Origin: CAYSQW01 sp964433135
GTDB lineage: Bacteria; Acidobacteriota; Aminicenantia; Aminicenantales; Aminicenantaceae
Length of the DNA: 64,000 nucleotides
Assembly: GCA_964433135.1 (NCBI GenBank)
Contig: CAYSQW010000002.1
Span: forward strand, 91,558 to 155,557
Reading direction: 5' to 3'
The first letter of the stretch is position 1. The number at the start of each line of letters is the position of its first letter. The position numbers and the translations under genes were made by a program. Shown here piece after piece: positions 33,013 through 43,221 of this stretch. The notes under the pieces are model-generated. The model made no database searches and was not told the DNA's origin. It worked only from the letters and a program-made list of their open reading frames with translations.

Positions 33013-35406
33013 TTATTCATACTTGAGGCTTTCGGCTGGATTGAGCAGAGAGGCTTTGATCACCTGGGAACTTACGGTCAGTGCGGCAATGAACAAAGCG
33101 GCGATGCCGCTTACCAGAAATATCCACAGTGGCAGAGGGGCCTGGAAAGCAAATCCCTGCAGCCAGCGCTTCATGAGAATGTAGCCGAGGGGCCAGGCGA
33201 TGAGGTTGGCGGCGATGACCCATCGAACGAATCGTCCCGTCAGCAGCCACAGGATGTTCGATACCTGAGCTCCCAGGACCTTGCGCACACCGATCTCCTT
33301 GGTTCTCTGCTCGGTGACGAAAGCGGCCAGACCGAACAGGCCGAGACAGGAGACGAAAATGGCCAGGCAGGAAAAAATGGTGACGATTTGCCCGGCCCGG
33401 TTGTCGTTCTGGTAGAGCCGGTTGATCTTTTCATCCAGGAAGGTGAATTCGAATGGAAGCCCGCCTGAAATGGAGATCCACATCCTTTCGAGGTCAGCGA
33501 GGACATCCATCGTGACATCGGAACGGATCTTGACCAGGAGAAAAGGCCGGCTGCCGGAATCGATGGCCTCGGGAAGCAGGTAGCCCATGGGGCGAACGTC
33601 CCGATGGAGAGATTCGAAGTGAAAATTATCGATGATGCCGATGATGGTAAGATTTTTTTTCGTCCACCAGATTCGGAGTTTTTTGCCTACGGGATCGGAG
33701 ATCGCGAAATACTCGGCGGCTTTCCGGTTGATGACGACGGCTTCCGTGTCGGAAGGGAAATCCCGGGACATGAACCGCCCCTCGCTCATTTGGATATCGA
33801 GCACCGAAGCGAAATCATGATCACATGTCAGGAAATTCATGTTCAATGGACGTTCCCGGGGAACGCCCTCCACGCCGATTCCCCAATTCGGAGTTCCCCA
33901 ACCCGGTACGGAACGCGCCGCCGTTACGCCGAGAACACTGTGGTGTTGTTTCAACCGGTCCCTGTAGGCGTCCAGCCGATTTCCTAAAGTGTCGGCATTG
34001 TGGATGACCACCACGTTTTCCTTGTCGAAACCCAGTCTTTGATTCTTGATGTAATTGAGCTGTCGGAAGATAACCAGGGACCCGATGATGAGAAGGATGG
34101 ACATGGCGAACTGGAAGATGACCAGACCGTTGCGAAGGATAAGGACCTTTTTCCCTCTTCCCGTGGAGCTTTTAAGCACGTCCGTCAGCTTGAAAGAAGA
34201 GAGAAAAAAGGCGGGATAAAACCCGGCCAGCAGGCCTACAAGCAAGGCCAGAAAAAGAAGCCCCGGGATTACGAACGGATCACCGAAGTAAGAAAGTTCA
34301 AGTGTTCTTCCCGTCAAACGCCGGTAAAGGGGCAGTGCGGTCTGGATGAGGATTACCGAAAGGATGAGGGCGATGAAGCTCATAAGGATAGATTCTCCCA
34401 GAAACTGCTGAATGAGCTGTTTTCTAAGCGATCCGACGACTTTACGAAGCCCGACCTCTTTGGCCCGGCGGGCGGAACGGGCCGTGGCCAGATTGATAAA
34501 GTTGACGCCGGCGATCAGCAGAATAAGCAGTGCCACTATGGTGAACAGCCGGACATAACCCATGCTGCCGTTGGGCTGGTTGCCCGTTGCCAGGTCCGAA
34601 TGGAGATGAATATTTTTGAGGGGCTCAAGGGTCCAGATCCAGGGGATATGCTGCCTCCCCCCAGCCCAATGAACCTTTTCAATTTCAACCAGTTTTTCCT
34701 CCATCAGGCTCCGGGAAACGCCTTCCGAGAGGGTGACATAGGTGGTGTAGTTATTCCAGGTCCAGCCCATACTGGGTTCCGGAAAAAGAGTTTTCATGGA
34801 GATCAACATGCCGAAATGGAAGTGAGAATTCTCGGGAGCATCTTGAACCACACCGGTTACTTGATAAAACCGCCATTCTCCCTGAGATTGGATCTCGATC
34901 GTTTTGTTCAGAGGATCCTCTTCCCCGAAAAACTTGAATGCCAGGCTTTCGGTAAGGACGATGGAGTTGGGATCCTTCAGGGAAGTTTCCGGATTGCCCA
35001 GGAGCAGGTGGAATGAGAAAACATCGAAAAAAGATGGTTCGGCGCCGAAAACATCGGGTTCTTTTACCGCGATTTCTTTATGTCTGGCTATGGTGTCGCC
35101 GATCGGCCCGCAGAGTTGTGTGATGTGCTCCACCTGAGGGTATTTCTCTCTGATGGTTTTAGCCAGAACGAAGGGGGTGCCCAGCTGATGTATGCGAGAG
35201 TCTCCCTGGTTGGACCAGTCGGCTGTTAAGCGATATGTCCTCTCCGCGTTTTTATGAAAACGATCGTAACTCAGCTCGTTTTGAATATAGAGAAAGATTA
35301 AAATACTGGCGGCGATCCCGACCGCCAGACCCAGAATGTTGATGAATGCGTATCCCTTGTGCCTGAGCAGATTTCTGACGGCGATCTTAAGGTAATTTTT
35401 GAGCAT
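33013..35406 (-). CDS. MacB/FtsX-type ABC permease
   Basis: A 797-aa member of the family described at 6936, with the same order of anchor helix, periplasmic core, three helices, linker helix, second periplasmic domain and three helices. Conserved runs are MLKNYLKIAVRNLL at the start, ARSARRAKEVGLRKVVGS in the middle, KEIGVRKVLGA before the last helices, and ESLKYE at the end. CGGAGTG precedes the ATG at 35406. No ATPase partner is adjacent. It lies between the SLC12-like gene (same strand, 79 nt downstream) and a divergent M28 peptidase. Confidence 0.9.
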   Translation of the reverse strand: MLKNYLKIAVRNLLRHKGYAFINILGLAVGIAASILIFLYIQNELSYDRFHKNAERTYRLTADWSNQGDSRIHQLGTPFVLAKTIREKYPQVEHITQLCGPIGDTIARHKEIAVKEPDVFGAEPSFFDVFSFHLLLGNPETSLKDPNSIVLTESLAFKFFGEEDPLNKTIEIQSQGEWRFYQVTGVVQDAPENSHFHFGMLISMKTLFPEPSMGWTWNNYTTYVTLSEGVSRSLMEEKLVEIEKVHWAGGRQHIPWIWTLEPLKNIHLHSDLATGNQPNGSMGYVRLFTIVALLILLIAGVNFINLATARSARRAKEVGLRKVVGSLRKQLIQQFLGESILMSFIALILSVILIQTALPLYRRLTGRTLELSYFGDPFVIPGLLFLALLVGLLAGFYPAFFLSSFKLTDVLKSSTGRGKKVLILRNGLVIFQFAMSILLIIGSLVIFRQLNYIKNQRLGFDKENVVVIHNADTLGNRLDAYRDRLKQHHSVLGVTAARSVPGWGTPNWGIGVEGVPRERPLNMNFLTCDHDFASVLDIQMSEGRFMSRDFPSDTEAVVINRKAAEYFAISDPVGKKLRIWWTKKNLTIIGIIDNFHFESLHRDVRPMGYLLPEAIDSGSRPFLLVKIRSDVTMDVLADLERMWISISGGLPFEFTFLDEKINRLYQNDNRAGQIVTIFSCLAIFVSCLGLFGLAAFVTEQRTKEIGVRKVLGAQVSNILWLLTGRFVRWVIAANLIAWPLGYILMKRWLQGFAFQAPLPLWIFLVSGIAALFIAALTVSSQVIKASLLNPAESLKYE

Positions 35407-35732
35407 GATTCACTCCGAATAGATGTTTTCCGGAAAACGGCAGACAATCTTTACAATGTCTCATGTGATGGACGATTATGATAAATGCAGTACACCCCCC
35501 ACATTAATATAGACGTACGGAGCATAGGGAAGGTTTAACGGGAAGGCGAAAAATCGCGGCGATGAGCTTCCGATTCGATGGCTCCTCATATGGAGAAGGG
35601 AAGTATCCCATGGTCCGTCTCTCCAGGATATATCATCAAATTTCTTTCCTCCCATAGGATTTATATGATAGATAGATAAGTTGTGATCGTATGCTTTCGG
35701 ATCACGCAAGCCATATTCAGGAGGATGAAAAT
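35407..35732. other. Divergent intergenic region
   Basis: This 326-nt region separates two divergent genes and must hold both promoters. A short GATA tandem (GATAGATAGATA near 35666-35678) and a TATGAT -10 candidate next to it point towards the M28 gene. No -35 with good spacing, no RNA gene and no coding frame stand out. Confidence 0.4.
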
Positions 35733-37796
35733 ATGCAGCGCACCGCAATGATTCTGTTGCCTCTTCTGCTCGTCGGTGTGTGCCTGACGGCGGCGCCGGC
35801 GGAGAAACCGCTGGCATCCAAAAAGCTCATCCGGGCTTTAACCGATGAGGTTTCCGGAGAGCTGGCTTACCGCTATACCGTCCTGGTCTCGCAGTACGAC
35901 CGGATCCAGGCCTGTGAGGGTTTTCATGATGCCGCCCTCATGCTCAAGGAGAAATTGGACGTCATGGGCTACGATGATGCCGCTATCGAAGGCTGGCCGT
36001 CCAACGGATCCACCTATTACTACACCTATCAGACTCCGATCGGTTGGAGGGCCCGCAGCGCCGAGCTGTGGATGACTTCTCCCAAACGGGATCGCCTGTG
36101 TTCTTTCGAAGAGATACCGCTCAATCTTATCAAGCACAGCGGCCCGGCCGAAGGCGTCGAGGCTGAGCTGATCGATGTCGGAGCCGGGGACAGGGAGGAA
36201 TGCTACCTGGGCAAGGATGTCAAGGGCAGGATCGTGCTTGCCACCGGGCGCCCCGGATCGGTAAACCGGGAGGCCGTGGTAAAGCGCGGCGCTCTGGGGA
36301 TGGTGGGCTGGTATCCGCCCGACGTTCGTCCCGGCTATCCCAACATGATCCGCTACACCGCGTATTGGCCCAAATGGGAGGAGCGCGATCAGATCGGATT
36401 CGGATTCAACGTCAGCAAGAATCAGGGCTGGCTGTTGAAAAAGATGCTGGACGAGGGGCAAAAAGTCGTGCTCAAGGCCGACGTGGACAGCGAGTTCTAT
36501 GAAACCGAGGTCGAAGTGCTTTCCGCATCATTTCCGGGTACGGAAGAGCCGGAAAAGGAGATCCTGATCTGTGGGCATCTCTGTCATCCCACTCCATCCG
36601 CCAACGATAACGGCAGCGGATCCGGAGGCATGCTGGAGATGGCCCGGGCCCTCAAAAAGATGGTCGCCAAGGGCTGGATCGATCCTCCCAAACGGACCAT
36701 CCGCTTCCTGTGGGTCCCTGAATTCTACGGTACCATCCCGTATATCAAGGCCCACCTTGAGCGAACCCGCAATACCCTGGCCGTCATCAACTGCGATATG
36801 ATCGGCGAGGATCTCCATCTGACCGGCGGTATGTTCAACATCATGGGCACGCCCCACTCCCTGCCAAGCTACCTGAACGACACCGTGGCCAATTTCACCC
36901 ACCTGGTGGCGGGACTTAATCTCACCTCCATGAACGGATCCAAACATCCTTTCGCTTACAATATCCTTCCTTACAGCGGCGGGAGCGATCACGTGATCTT
37001 CAACGACGGCGCGCTCAAGGTGCCGGCGGTTATGTTCAACCATGGGGATACGTTCCATCACACCAGCCTTGACACCCCCGAGAAGGTGGATGCTTCCGAG
37101 CTGCGGCGGGTGTGTTTCATCGGCTTGGGTGCTTCCTGCTACCTTGCGAACGCCACCTGCGGCGCCGCTCAGGATATGGCGCGGCTCATCACTCGAAACG
37201 GATTGGGAAGGGTGGCTGCCGATGCATACGACGGGCGGAACGCGATGTTCGAAGCTGAAGAGGGAGAAGCATTGTTCAGCGCCTATAAGCAGGCGCTCAA
37301 TGTGACCCGGCATGCCGCGATGCGGGAAGCGGAGGCGGTGCGTTCCACCAAGGTGTTCGCACGCAGGGATGAGGTCAAAGCGTCGATTGAGAACTCAATC
37401 GCTCCCATTAAGGCGCTCCATAAGTCGCTTGAATCCGAAACCCACGAGATCTATAAAAGCCTCTGTGCGGGAATGGGGATTTCCCCGCGAAAAGCATCCG
37501 TCCTGAACGCGGAGGAGAAGAAGATGAGCCGGATCGTTCCCGTCCGCGCCGCGGATTTCGTCTGCCCGCTCCAGCGCGGCTATGTTGAAGCCAAAGTCGG
37601 CCCCGACGCCTTGACCTGTTTGGACCTGGGCCGGAACGCCCCGTATGAGATCCTCAACTTCGTCGACGGCAAACGCAGCGTGCTCGATATCACCCGCGCC
37701 GTTTCGGCGGAATACGGTCCGTTGTCATGCAAGGATGTATATGCGTTCTTCGATGTTCTCGCTGAAGCGGAACTGATGACTTTGAAGATGGATTGA
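35733..37796 (+). CDS. Exported M28-like aminopeptidase with C-terminal PqqD-like domain
   Basis: The 687-aa precursor has a signal peptide (MQRTAMILLPLLLVGVCLTAAPA). The centre is an M28/DUF4910-type zinc peptidase interrupted by a PA-like insert. Candidate metal and catalytic residues are in ICGHLCHPTPSANDNGSG, the Glu in WVPEFYG, Asp in NCDMIGED and His in HHTSLDTPEKVD. The last ~95 residues form a separate small domain (DLGRNAPYEILNFVDGKRSV and following helices) that looks like a PqqD-type winged helix. ATG 35733 is chosen because AGGAGG (35719-35724) is 8 nt upstream and the signal peptide then starts correctly. It probably removes N-terminal residues from peptides outside the cytoplasm. 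Confidence 0.85.
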   Translation: MQRTAMILLPLLLVGVCLTAAPAEKPLASKKLIRALTDEVSGELAYRYTVLVSQYDRIQACEGFHDAALMLKEKLDVMGYDDAAIEGWPSNGSTYYYTYQTPIGWRARSAELWMTSPKRDRLCSFEEIPLNLIKHSGPAEGVEAELIDVGAGDREECYLGKDVKGRIVLATGRPGSVNREAVVKRGALGMVGWYPPDVRPGYPNMIRYTAYWPKWEERDQIGFGFNVSKNQGWLLKKMLDEGQKVVLKADVDSEFYETEVEVLSASFPGTEEPEKEILICGHLCHPTPSANDNGSGSGGMLEMARALKKMVAKGWIDPPKRTIRFLWVPEFYGTIPYIKAHLERTRNTLAVINCDMIGEDLHLTGGMFNIMGTPHSLPSYLNDTVANFTHLVAGLNLTSMNGSKHPFAYNILPYSGGSDHVIFNDGALKVPAVMFNHGDTFHHTSLDTPEKVDASELRRVCFIGLGASCYLANATCGAAQDMARLITRNGLGRVAADAYDGRNAMFEAEEGEALFSAYKQALNVTRHAAMREAEAVRSTKVFARRDEVKASIENSIAPIKALHKSLESETHEIYKSLCAGMGISPRKASVLNAEEKKMSRIVPVRAADFVCPLQRGYVEAKVGPDALTCLDLGRNAPYEILNFVDGKRSVLDITRAVSAEYGPLSCKDVYAFFDVLAEAELMTLKMD

Positions 37797-37961
37797 TCCG
37801 GGCTGATTCGAATACGCCGGGATCAGAAATACGAGGGGCCGCAAATACTCGGGTCCGTAAAGGAATGAGAATAAGGCCATAGAATCCGGAATGGATTTTA
37901 AGTCAAAAATAGGATAGGCTGGAAACGGAAGGCGGGTTTCATATCATCCGGAAGCTGTTTG

Positions 37962-37996
37962 GGAAGACGGCGCCCGGAACCCCGTCTTCCGTTTTC
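37962..37996 (+). terminator. Rho-independent terminator after the M28 gene
   Basis: GGAAGACGG (37962-37970) pairs with CCGTCTTCC (37982-37990) over an 11-nt loop and is followed by GTTTTC. It lies 165 nt after the stop in the convergent space before the next minus-strand gene; the rest of 37797-38116 shows nothing else. Confidence 0.65.
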
Positions 37997-38116
37997 ATTC
38001 CGGGGAATACCTTCAAGCGGATCTTACCCCCAGGTAATGAATGCAAAAGGTTTTATTCCGTTTGTACTTCATCAGAGAGTGCTTCGATGCGGCGGGCCTC
38101 TCTAACCGGCCCTGTT

Positions 38117-40504
38117 TTACTCGTGACGGAGGGCATGTACGGGATCACTCGAAGCCGTCTTGAAGGACTGGAAGCCGACGGTCACAAGAGCAATCAGCAG
38201 AGCCAGCCCCCCAGCGGTCAGAAAAACTCCCGCTCCGACCGAGATCCGGTAGGCAAAACCATCCAGCCATTTCCGCATGGCCAGGAAAGCCGCCGGCCAG
38301 GCAAGCAGGTTGGCCAGCAGAACCCAACGAACGAATTGGCGCGAGAGCATCACTGTTATATTGCCTGTTGATGCGCCCAGCACTTTGCGTACTCCGATCT
38401 CTTTTATGCGGCGTTCGGTGGAGAATACCGCCAGGCCGAACAATCCGAGACAGGAGATCGCAACCGTCAGCAGAGTGAAAATCCCCATGATGCGCCCCAC
38501 CTGCCGGTCCGCCTGATACTGGGCGGCGAACTGGTCATCGACAAAGACATAATTGAAAGGGATATGGGGCAATATCTGTTCCCATTCGTTTCTTAACGAA
38601 TCCAGGGTTTTTCGGATATTTGATGTCGCGATACGGGCGGAAACGGCGTAGAAACGGTTTTCTTCATAGAGAAGGATCATGGGCTCGATCCTGGAGTGCA
38701 GGGATTGAATATGAAAATCCTTGACCACTCCGATCACGGGCCGGATCTTGCGATTGCATTCAACCTGCCGTCCCACGGCCTCTTCCGGCGTCATCCATCC
38801 GAGCGCCCGGGCCGCCGTTTCATTGATAACGAAGGCGTCGGTTCGATCCGTGGGGATTTGATCGGAAAAGTCCCTTCCCGCCGCATACTCCAGCTGATAG
38901 GTCTCTGCGAAATCCGGATCGGCCCAGAGAGAGAGCACGTTCACGCGTGAATCTTTGTCGTATTTCCCGGGGAGATTCATGACACGGTAATTACCCCGGA
39001 GACCTGGTGTATGCGAAGAGGCGGAAGCATTGACGACGCTGGACAGGGTTCTGAACCGCTGCGCGATCAGCGGCATGTTTTTTATCGCTTCCCGGTTTCG
39101 ATTGGAGTGAACCACCACCGTCTTATCCGGGTTGAAACCCAGGTTCCGGGCGCGGATGAAATTCATCTGCCGGAAGAGGATCCCCGTACAGGCGATCAGG
39201 GCGATGGAAATGGTGAACTGCGCCGTAACCAAGATTTTGCGCAAAAGGTCGGATCCGCCTTTCCGCAGGGAAAGCTTACCGGAAAGGACCTGAAAAGGTT
39301 GGAAGGCGGAAAGCAGGAGCGCGGGGATACCGCCTGCCGCAAGCCCCAGGAAACATGCCGCGACAGGGAAAATCCAGATCGTATCCCATTGAAACATCAG
39401 GACGGTCGAAATATCCTTGCCCGTCAAGCGGCGGAACAATGGCATCAAAAGTGTCGCCATACCCATGGCTGAAACGAGGGCCAGTTCGCTCATGAGAATA
39501 GACTCCGTCAAAAATTGTCTGAGCAGCTGTCCCCGGCGGGCGCCCACCACCTTGCGCAGACCGACCTCACGCGCACGGCTCAGAGCACGGGCGGTTGAGA
39601 GGTTGACGTAGTTGATCCCCGCCGTCAGCAGGATCAGCAGAGCGACGGCTCCGAACACATAGATATAGCGGATATCGCTGTTGGCGGCCAGTTCATAAAA
39701 ATAGTGGGAATGCAGGTGGATACCGGTCAACGGCTGCAAGGTGAGTTTCCTGGCACGGTTGGGGGGGACGTGTTTTTCAACAACCGCATCGATTTTAAAT
39801 TGAAGCATATCGAGATCGGCTCCGGAAGTGATCAGCATATAAGACATGAAAGCGCTGTTGCCCCATTTTTCAAGAGTACCGGGGGCATCGTAGAAGCGTT
39901 CATAGAAGTTGAATGGAACCATCCCGTCGATTTCAAAGTGAGAGTTTCGAGGGGCATCTTCCATTACGGCACTGATCACAAAATCGAAACGGTTCTCCAG
40001 CGTGACACGGCGACCGATCGGATCCTCGTTTCCGAAGAGCCTTTCGGCGGTGCTGCGGGTCAGAACCATACTGTCGAGTTCCCTCAGAGGATGAGAATGA
40101 TTTCCAGCGATGATGGGGAAGCTGAAGATCTCGAAAAATGAAGGATCCGCAAAATAAAAGTTATTGAAAAATATATGATTATTTCCCCGGCTCAAGAGAT
40201 TTTTATTTCCGAAGGCGCGGCTGGGATAGAAACGCGTAAAGCTTTCGATCTCGGGTATCTCGCGGTGAAGAAGAGGCGCCAGCGGAGCCTGGAGGATGGG
40301 ACCGGAAAATCGGTAATCGCTTACTAAACGGAATATCCTGTCGCCTTTTTCATGAAAACGATCGAAGCTTAATTCGTCTGAAATAAAAAGCGAGATAAAG
40401 ATTACGCATGTCATCCCCAGGGATAATCCCGTCAAATTAAGAATGGAGCCGCCGCTGTTACTCTTCACGGCTCTCCATGCGATCTTCAAATAGTTTTTCA
40501 GCAT
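38117..40504 (-). CDS. MacB/FtsX-type ABC permease
   Basis: A 795-aa protein with the same domain order as the other family members here. It begins MLKNYLKIAWRAVKSNSGG, has ARALSRAREVGLRKVVGA after the first periplasmic domain and KEIGVRKVLGAS before the last helices, and ends HALRHE. GGGGGG before the ATG at 40504 acts as the ribosome site (7-nt spacer). It is 143 nt downstream of another FtsX-type gene on the same strand, so the PadR regulator further upstream may control both. No ATPase gene is adjacent. Confidence 0.9.
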   Translation of the reverse strand: MLKNYLKIAWRAVKSNSGGSILNLTGLSLGMTCVIFISLFISDELSFDRFHEKGDRIFRLVSDYRFSGPILQAPLAPLLHREIPEIESFTRFYPSRAFGNKNLLSRGNNHIFFNNFYFADPSFFEIFSFPIIAGNHSHPLRELDSMVLTRSTAERLFGNEDPIGRRVTLENRFDFVISAVMEDAPRNSHFEIDGMVPFNFYERFYDAPGTLEKWGNSAFMSYMLITSGADLDMLQFKIDAVVEKHVPPNRARKLTLQPLTGIHLHSHYFYELAANSDIRYIYVFGAVALLILLTAGINYVNLSTARALSRAREVGLRKVVGARRGQLLRQFLTESILMSELALVSAMGMATLLMPLFRRLTGKDISTVLMFQWDTIWIFPVAACFLGLAAGGIPALLLSAFQPFQVLSGKLSLRKGGSDLLRKILVTAQFTISIALIACTGILFRQMNFIRARNLGFNPDKTVVVHSNRNREAIKNMPLIAQRFRTLSSVVNASASSHTPGLRGNYRVMNLPGKYDKDSRVNVLSLWADPDFAETYQLEYAAGRDFSDQIPTDRTDAFVINETAARALGWMTPEEAVGRQVECNRKIRPVIGVVKDFHIQSLHSRIEPMILLYEENRFYAVSARIATSNIRKTLDSLRNEWEQILPHIPFNYVFVDDQFAAQYQADRQVGRIMGIFTLLTVAISCLGLFGLAVFSTERRIKEIGVRKVLGASTGNITVMLSRQFVRWVLLANLLAWPAAFLAMRKWLDGFAYRISVGAGVFLTAGGLALLIALVTVGFQSFKTASSDPVHALRHE

Positions 40505-40647
40505 AGTGGTTCCCCCCTGATATTTGGGAATCGTTCCGGTTAATACCAGCAGGGTATAGACGCCTCTTTTCTAAAAAGGTTGCGTGAGGAAGGGACGGGA
40601 AGAGTATCTCCCCTTGCAAATTGCGTTTCGCCGGACATTCAGTCCAT

Positions 40648-43221
40648 TCACTCATACCGCAGGGAATTCATAGGTTCGCGCATCGCTGCTTTTACGGACT
40701 GGAAGAGGACCGCGGCCAGGGAGATCAGAAGCGTTATGCCGGCGGAGAGGGCGAAGATCACGACGCCGAATCGGGGTTTATAGGCGAATGCCTGCAGCCA
40801 CCGTCTCATGAAGAAATAAGCAAGGGGCCAGGAGATCAATACCGCGATCACAACCCATTTGATGAATTCGCCGGTCGTGCGGAAAACGATCCCTCTCACC
40901 GAGGCCCCAAGGACCTTGCGGATGCCGATTTCTTTGGTTTTTTGTTCGATTGTGTAGGCGGCGAGACCGAAGAGTCCCAAACATGAGATCAGAATGCAGA
41001 GAAGGCTGAATACATTGAAAAGACTGCCGAGGCGCTGTTCGGAGATATACTGCCGGTTGAAAAAGTCGTCCAAGAATTGGAAGCGGAAAGGGTAGTCGGG
41101 AGCGCCGGTTTTGAAGGCGGCCTCGACATTTTCAAGAGCTTTCCGGATATGTGTCCCGTCCACCTTGATGAAAACATACTGGAGGAAAGGCCGGTACATG
41201 CGAAAGACGAAAGGACGAATGTCATTGTGCAGAGAACGGGAATGAAAATCCTTGACGACGCCGATGATGCGCGCCGTTCGAAAAGTTTCCGGCCAGGCGG
41301 GATGCCCCATGTGGAGTGAGGCGCCGATCGGATTTTTCATACCTAAGATCCGGGCCGCGGTCTCGTTGATGATACAGGCTTCCCGTTCATCTGAAGGATG
41401 ATCGCGGGAAAAGCTCCTTCCCCGGGTGATTTCCATGCCGAAGGTTTCGAAGAAATCGAAATCCGCTACGGTATAATCCATTCCCACCGGCTCATCCGTA
41501 GGGTTTCCCTCCCAATTGATGCCGAGGCTCTGCCCGATCTGAGTGGGCCGCTGAGCGGCGGCGGTGACATTGCGGATGTGCGGATCGCTCAAAAGTCGGC
41601 TCCTGAAGGATTCGAAATGTTTGTCGAGCGATGGATTGAAATTGAGGATAATCACGTTTTCCCTGTCGATCCCCAGGTTCAGGCTGCGGATATGCCGCAT
41701 CTGTCGGGAAACCGCCAGCGTACCGAATATAATACCGGCGGAGAGGGCGAACTGGAATACGATCAAAGCTTTTCGGATACCGGCGCCTTTTCCGCCCTGA
41801 GGCGAACGCCCCTTCAGAACGGCGACAGGCGGAAAGGATGACAGAAAAAAGGCGGGGTAAACTCCAGCCAGGAATCCGGTTGCAATCGTCGTCAGCAGCA
41901 GGAGTCCGATGACCGGCAAATGAGCCTCGGACAGCAGATGCAGTGATTTTCCGGTGAACCGGCTGAAGGAGGGAAGGGCCGCTTCCACCATGATCAAGGC
42001 CGTCGTCATAGAGATCGCGGCGAGCAGCAGTGATTCTCCGGTGAATTGCCTGATGATCTGGGAGCGCCCGGCTCCTATGACCTTGCGCATCCCGACTTCG
42101 CGTGCGCGTTTTGCGGATCGCGCGGTGCTGAGGTTCATGAAATTGATGCAAGCCATCATCAGGATAAAAACGGCGATCAAAGAGAAGATGATGACGGTCC
42201 TGCCTCGGCCGAGTCCGCCCGCCGTGTAAAGGTAGTATTTGGTTAACGGCAGCAGAGCGGCTTTCGTCGTGGTGCGCGGATTGGCTCTTTCTTTGTAGAT
42301 GTCGGCGATCGAAGCCGCAAAAGCATCCCCGGAGATTCCTTCCCGGAGAAGTATATAGGAAGGGCCGACACTCTCATTCCATCGGGAGATCCGGTCTTCT
42401 CCCAGATGCTCCACTCTGCCGATGAGTTCGAACTGAATATGGGAATTCGAGGGGATGTCGCGTATCACTCCGGTGACCATGAAATCGGAATTGAAGGCGG
42501 TGATATGCAGTGTCTGTCCCACGGCGTCATGCCCGCGAAAATACCGTCTGGCCGCCGATTCCGTCAATACCAGCGCATTCCGATCCGTCAAGGCGGTCTC
42601 GGGATCTCCTTTTATAAAAGGGAAGGTAAACATCTTGAAAAAATCGGGATCGGCCAGATGGATGTTGTTTTCTTCGAAAGCGATGTCGCCGTTTCTTACC
42701 AGAGAATGCGTCCATGGCCACACACGGGAAAAGGCCTCGACTTCGGGCCTTTCGGCCTTGAGCGCAGGCGCCAGGGCGTAGGTGATGGAGGGATTGGTGC
42801 GACCGCTTTCAAATCGGTTCAGTTGGCGGTACAAGCGGGCCCGGTTTTCATGAAAACGGTCGAAGCTCAATTCGTCCAGGCTCCAAAGCCCGATCAGGAT
42901 GAAACAGGCCAATCCGACCGCGAGCCCAATGATATTGATGAAGGAGTATCCTTTCTCACGTTTGAGGTGGCGAAAAGTCACCTTGATGTAATTTTTCAAC
43001 ATGGCGAACCTCCAAAGAATCGATTCAAGCCAAAACGACAGCACGAGAGCGACAATCTGGCCTGTCAGCAACCCTCGGGCCTTCAAAAAGCTTCCGGAAA
43101 TCAAATTCTCTTCCCAGCGGCACTCCAGATCCTCTTCGATGGCGTTCAACATGTCTTCATCAGCATAATGAGAAAGCGCTGAACGCCCGAAGCGGGGGAG
43201 TCTGAAGGGCCGTTCGGTCAT
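40648..43221 (-). CDS. MacB/FtsX-type ABC permease with N-terminal permease-prefix domain
   Basis: The 857-aa protein has an extra ~75 residues before the usual MLKNYIKVTFRHLK start. This prefix (FGRSALSHYADEDMLNAIEEDLE, then a hydrophobic helix VALVLSFWLESILW) matches the permease-prefix domain typical of FtsX-type proteins controlled by PadR regulators. After it the family layout follows, with ARSAKRAREVGMRKVIGA, KEIGIRKVLGAS and the terminal NSLRYE. The ATG at 43221 overlaps the padR stop (ATGA). That coupling means regulator and permease are made together. An internal start at ~42999 would give a standard-length protein, but no need for it is seen. Confidence 0.9.
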   Translation of the reverse strand: MTERPFRLPRFGRSALSHYADEDMLNAIEEDLECRWEENLISGSFLKARGLLTGQIVALVLSFWLESILWRFAMLKNYIKVTFRHLKREKGYSFINIIGLAVGLACFILIGLWSLDELSFDRFHENRARLYRQLNRFESGRTNPSITYALAPALKAERPEVEAFSRVWPWTHSLVRNGDIAFEENNIHLADPDFFKMFTFPFIKGDPETALTDRNALVLTESAARRYFRGHDAVGQTLHITAFNSDFMVTGVIRDIPSNSHIQFELIGRVEHLGEDRISRWNESVGPSYILLREGISGDAFAASIADIYKERANPRTTTKAALLPLTKYYLYTAGGLGRGRTVIIFSLIAVFILMMACINFMNLSTARSAKRAREVGMRKVIGAGRSQIIRQFTGESLLLAAISMTTALIMVEAALPSFSRFTGKSLHLLSEAHLPVIGLLLLTTIATGFLAGVYPAFFLSSFPPVAVLKGRSPQGGKGAGIRKALIVFQFALSAGIIFGTLAVSRQMRHIRSLNLGIDRENVIILNFNPSLDKHFESFRSRLLSDPHIRNVTAAAQRPTQIGQSLGINWEGNPTDEPVGMDYTVADFDFFETFGMEITRGRSFSRDHPSDEREACIINETAARILGMKNPIGASLHMGHPAWPETFRTARIIGVVKDFHSRSLHNDIRPFVFRMYRPFLQYVFIKVDGTHIRKALENVEAAFKTGAPDYPFRFQFLDDFFNRQYISEQRLGSLFNVFSLLCILISCLGLFGLAAYTIEQKTKEIGIRKVLGASVRGIVFRTTGEFIKWVVIAVLISWPLAYFFMRRWLQAFAYKPRFGVVIFALSAGITLLISLAAVLFQSVKAAMREPMNSLRYE

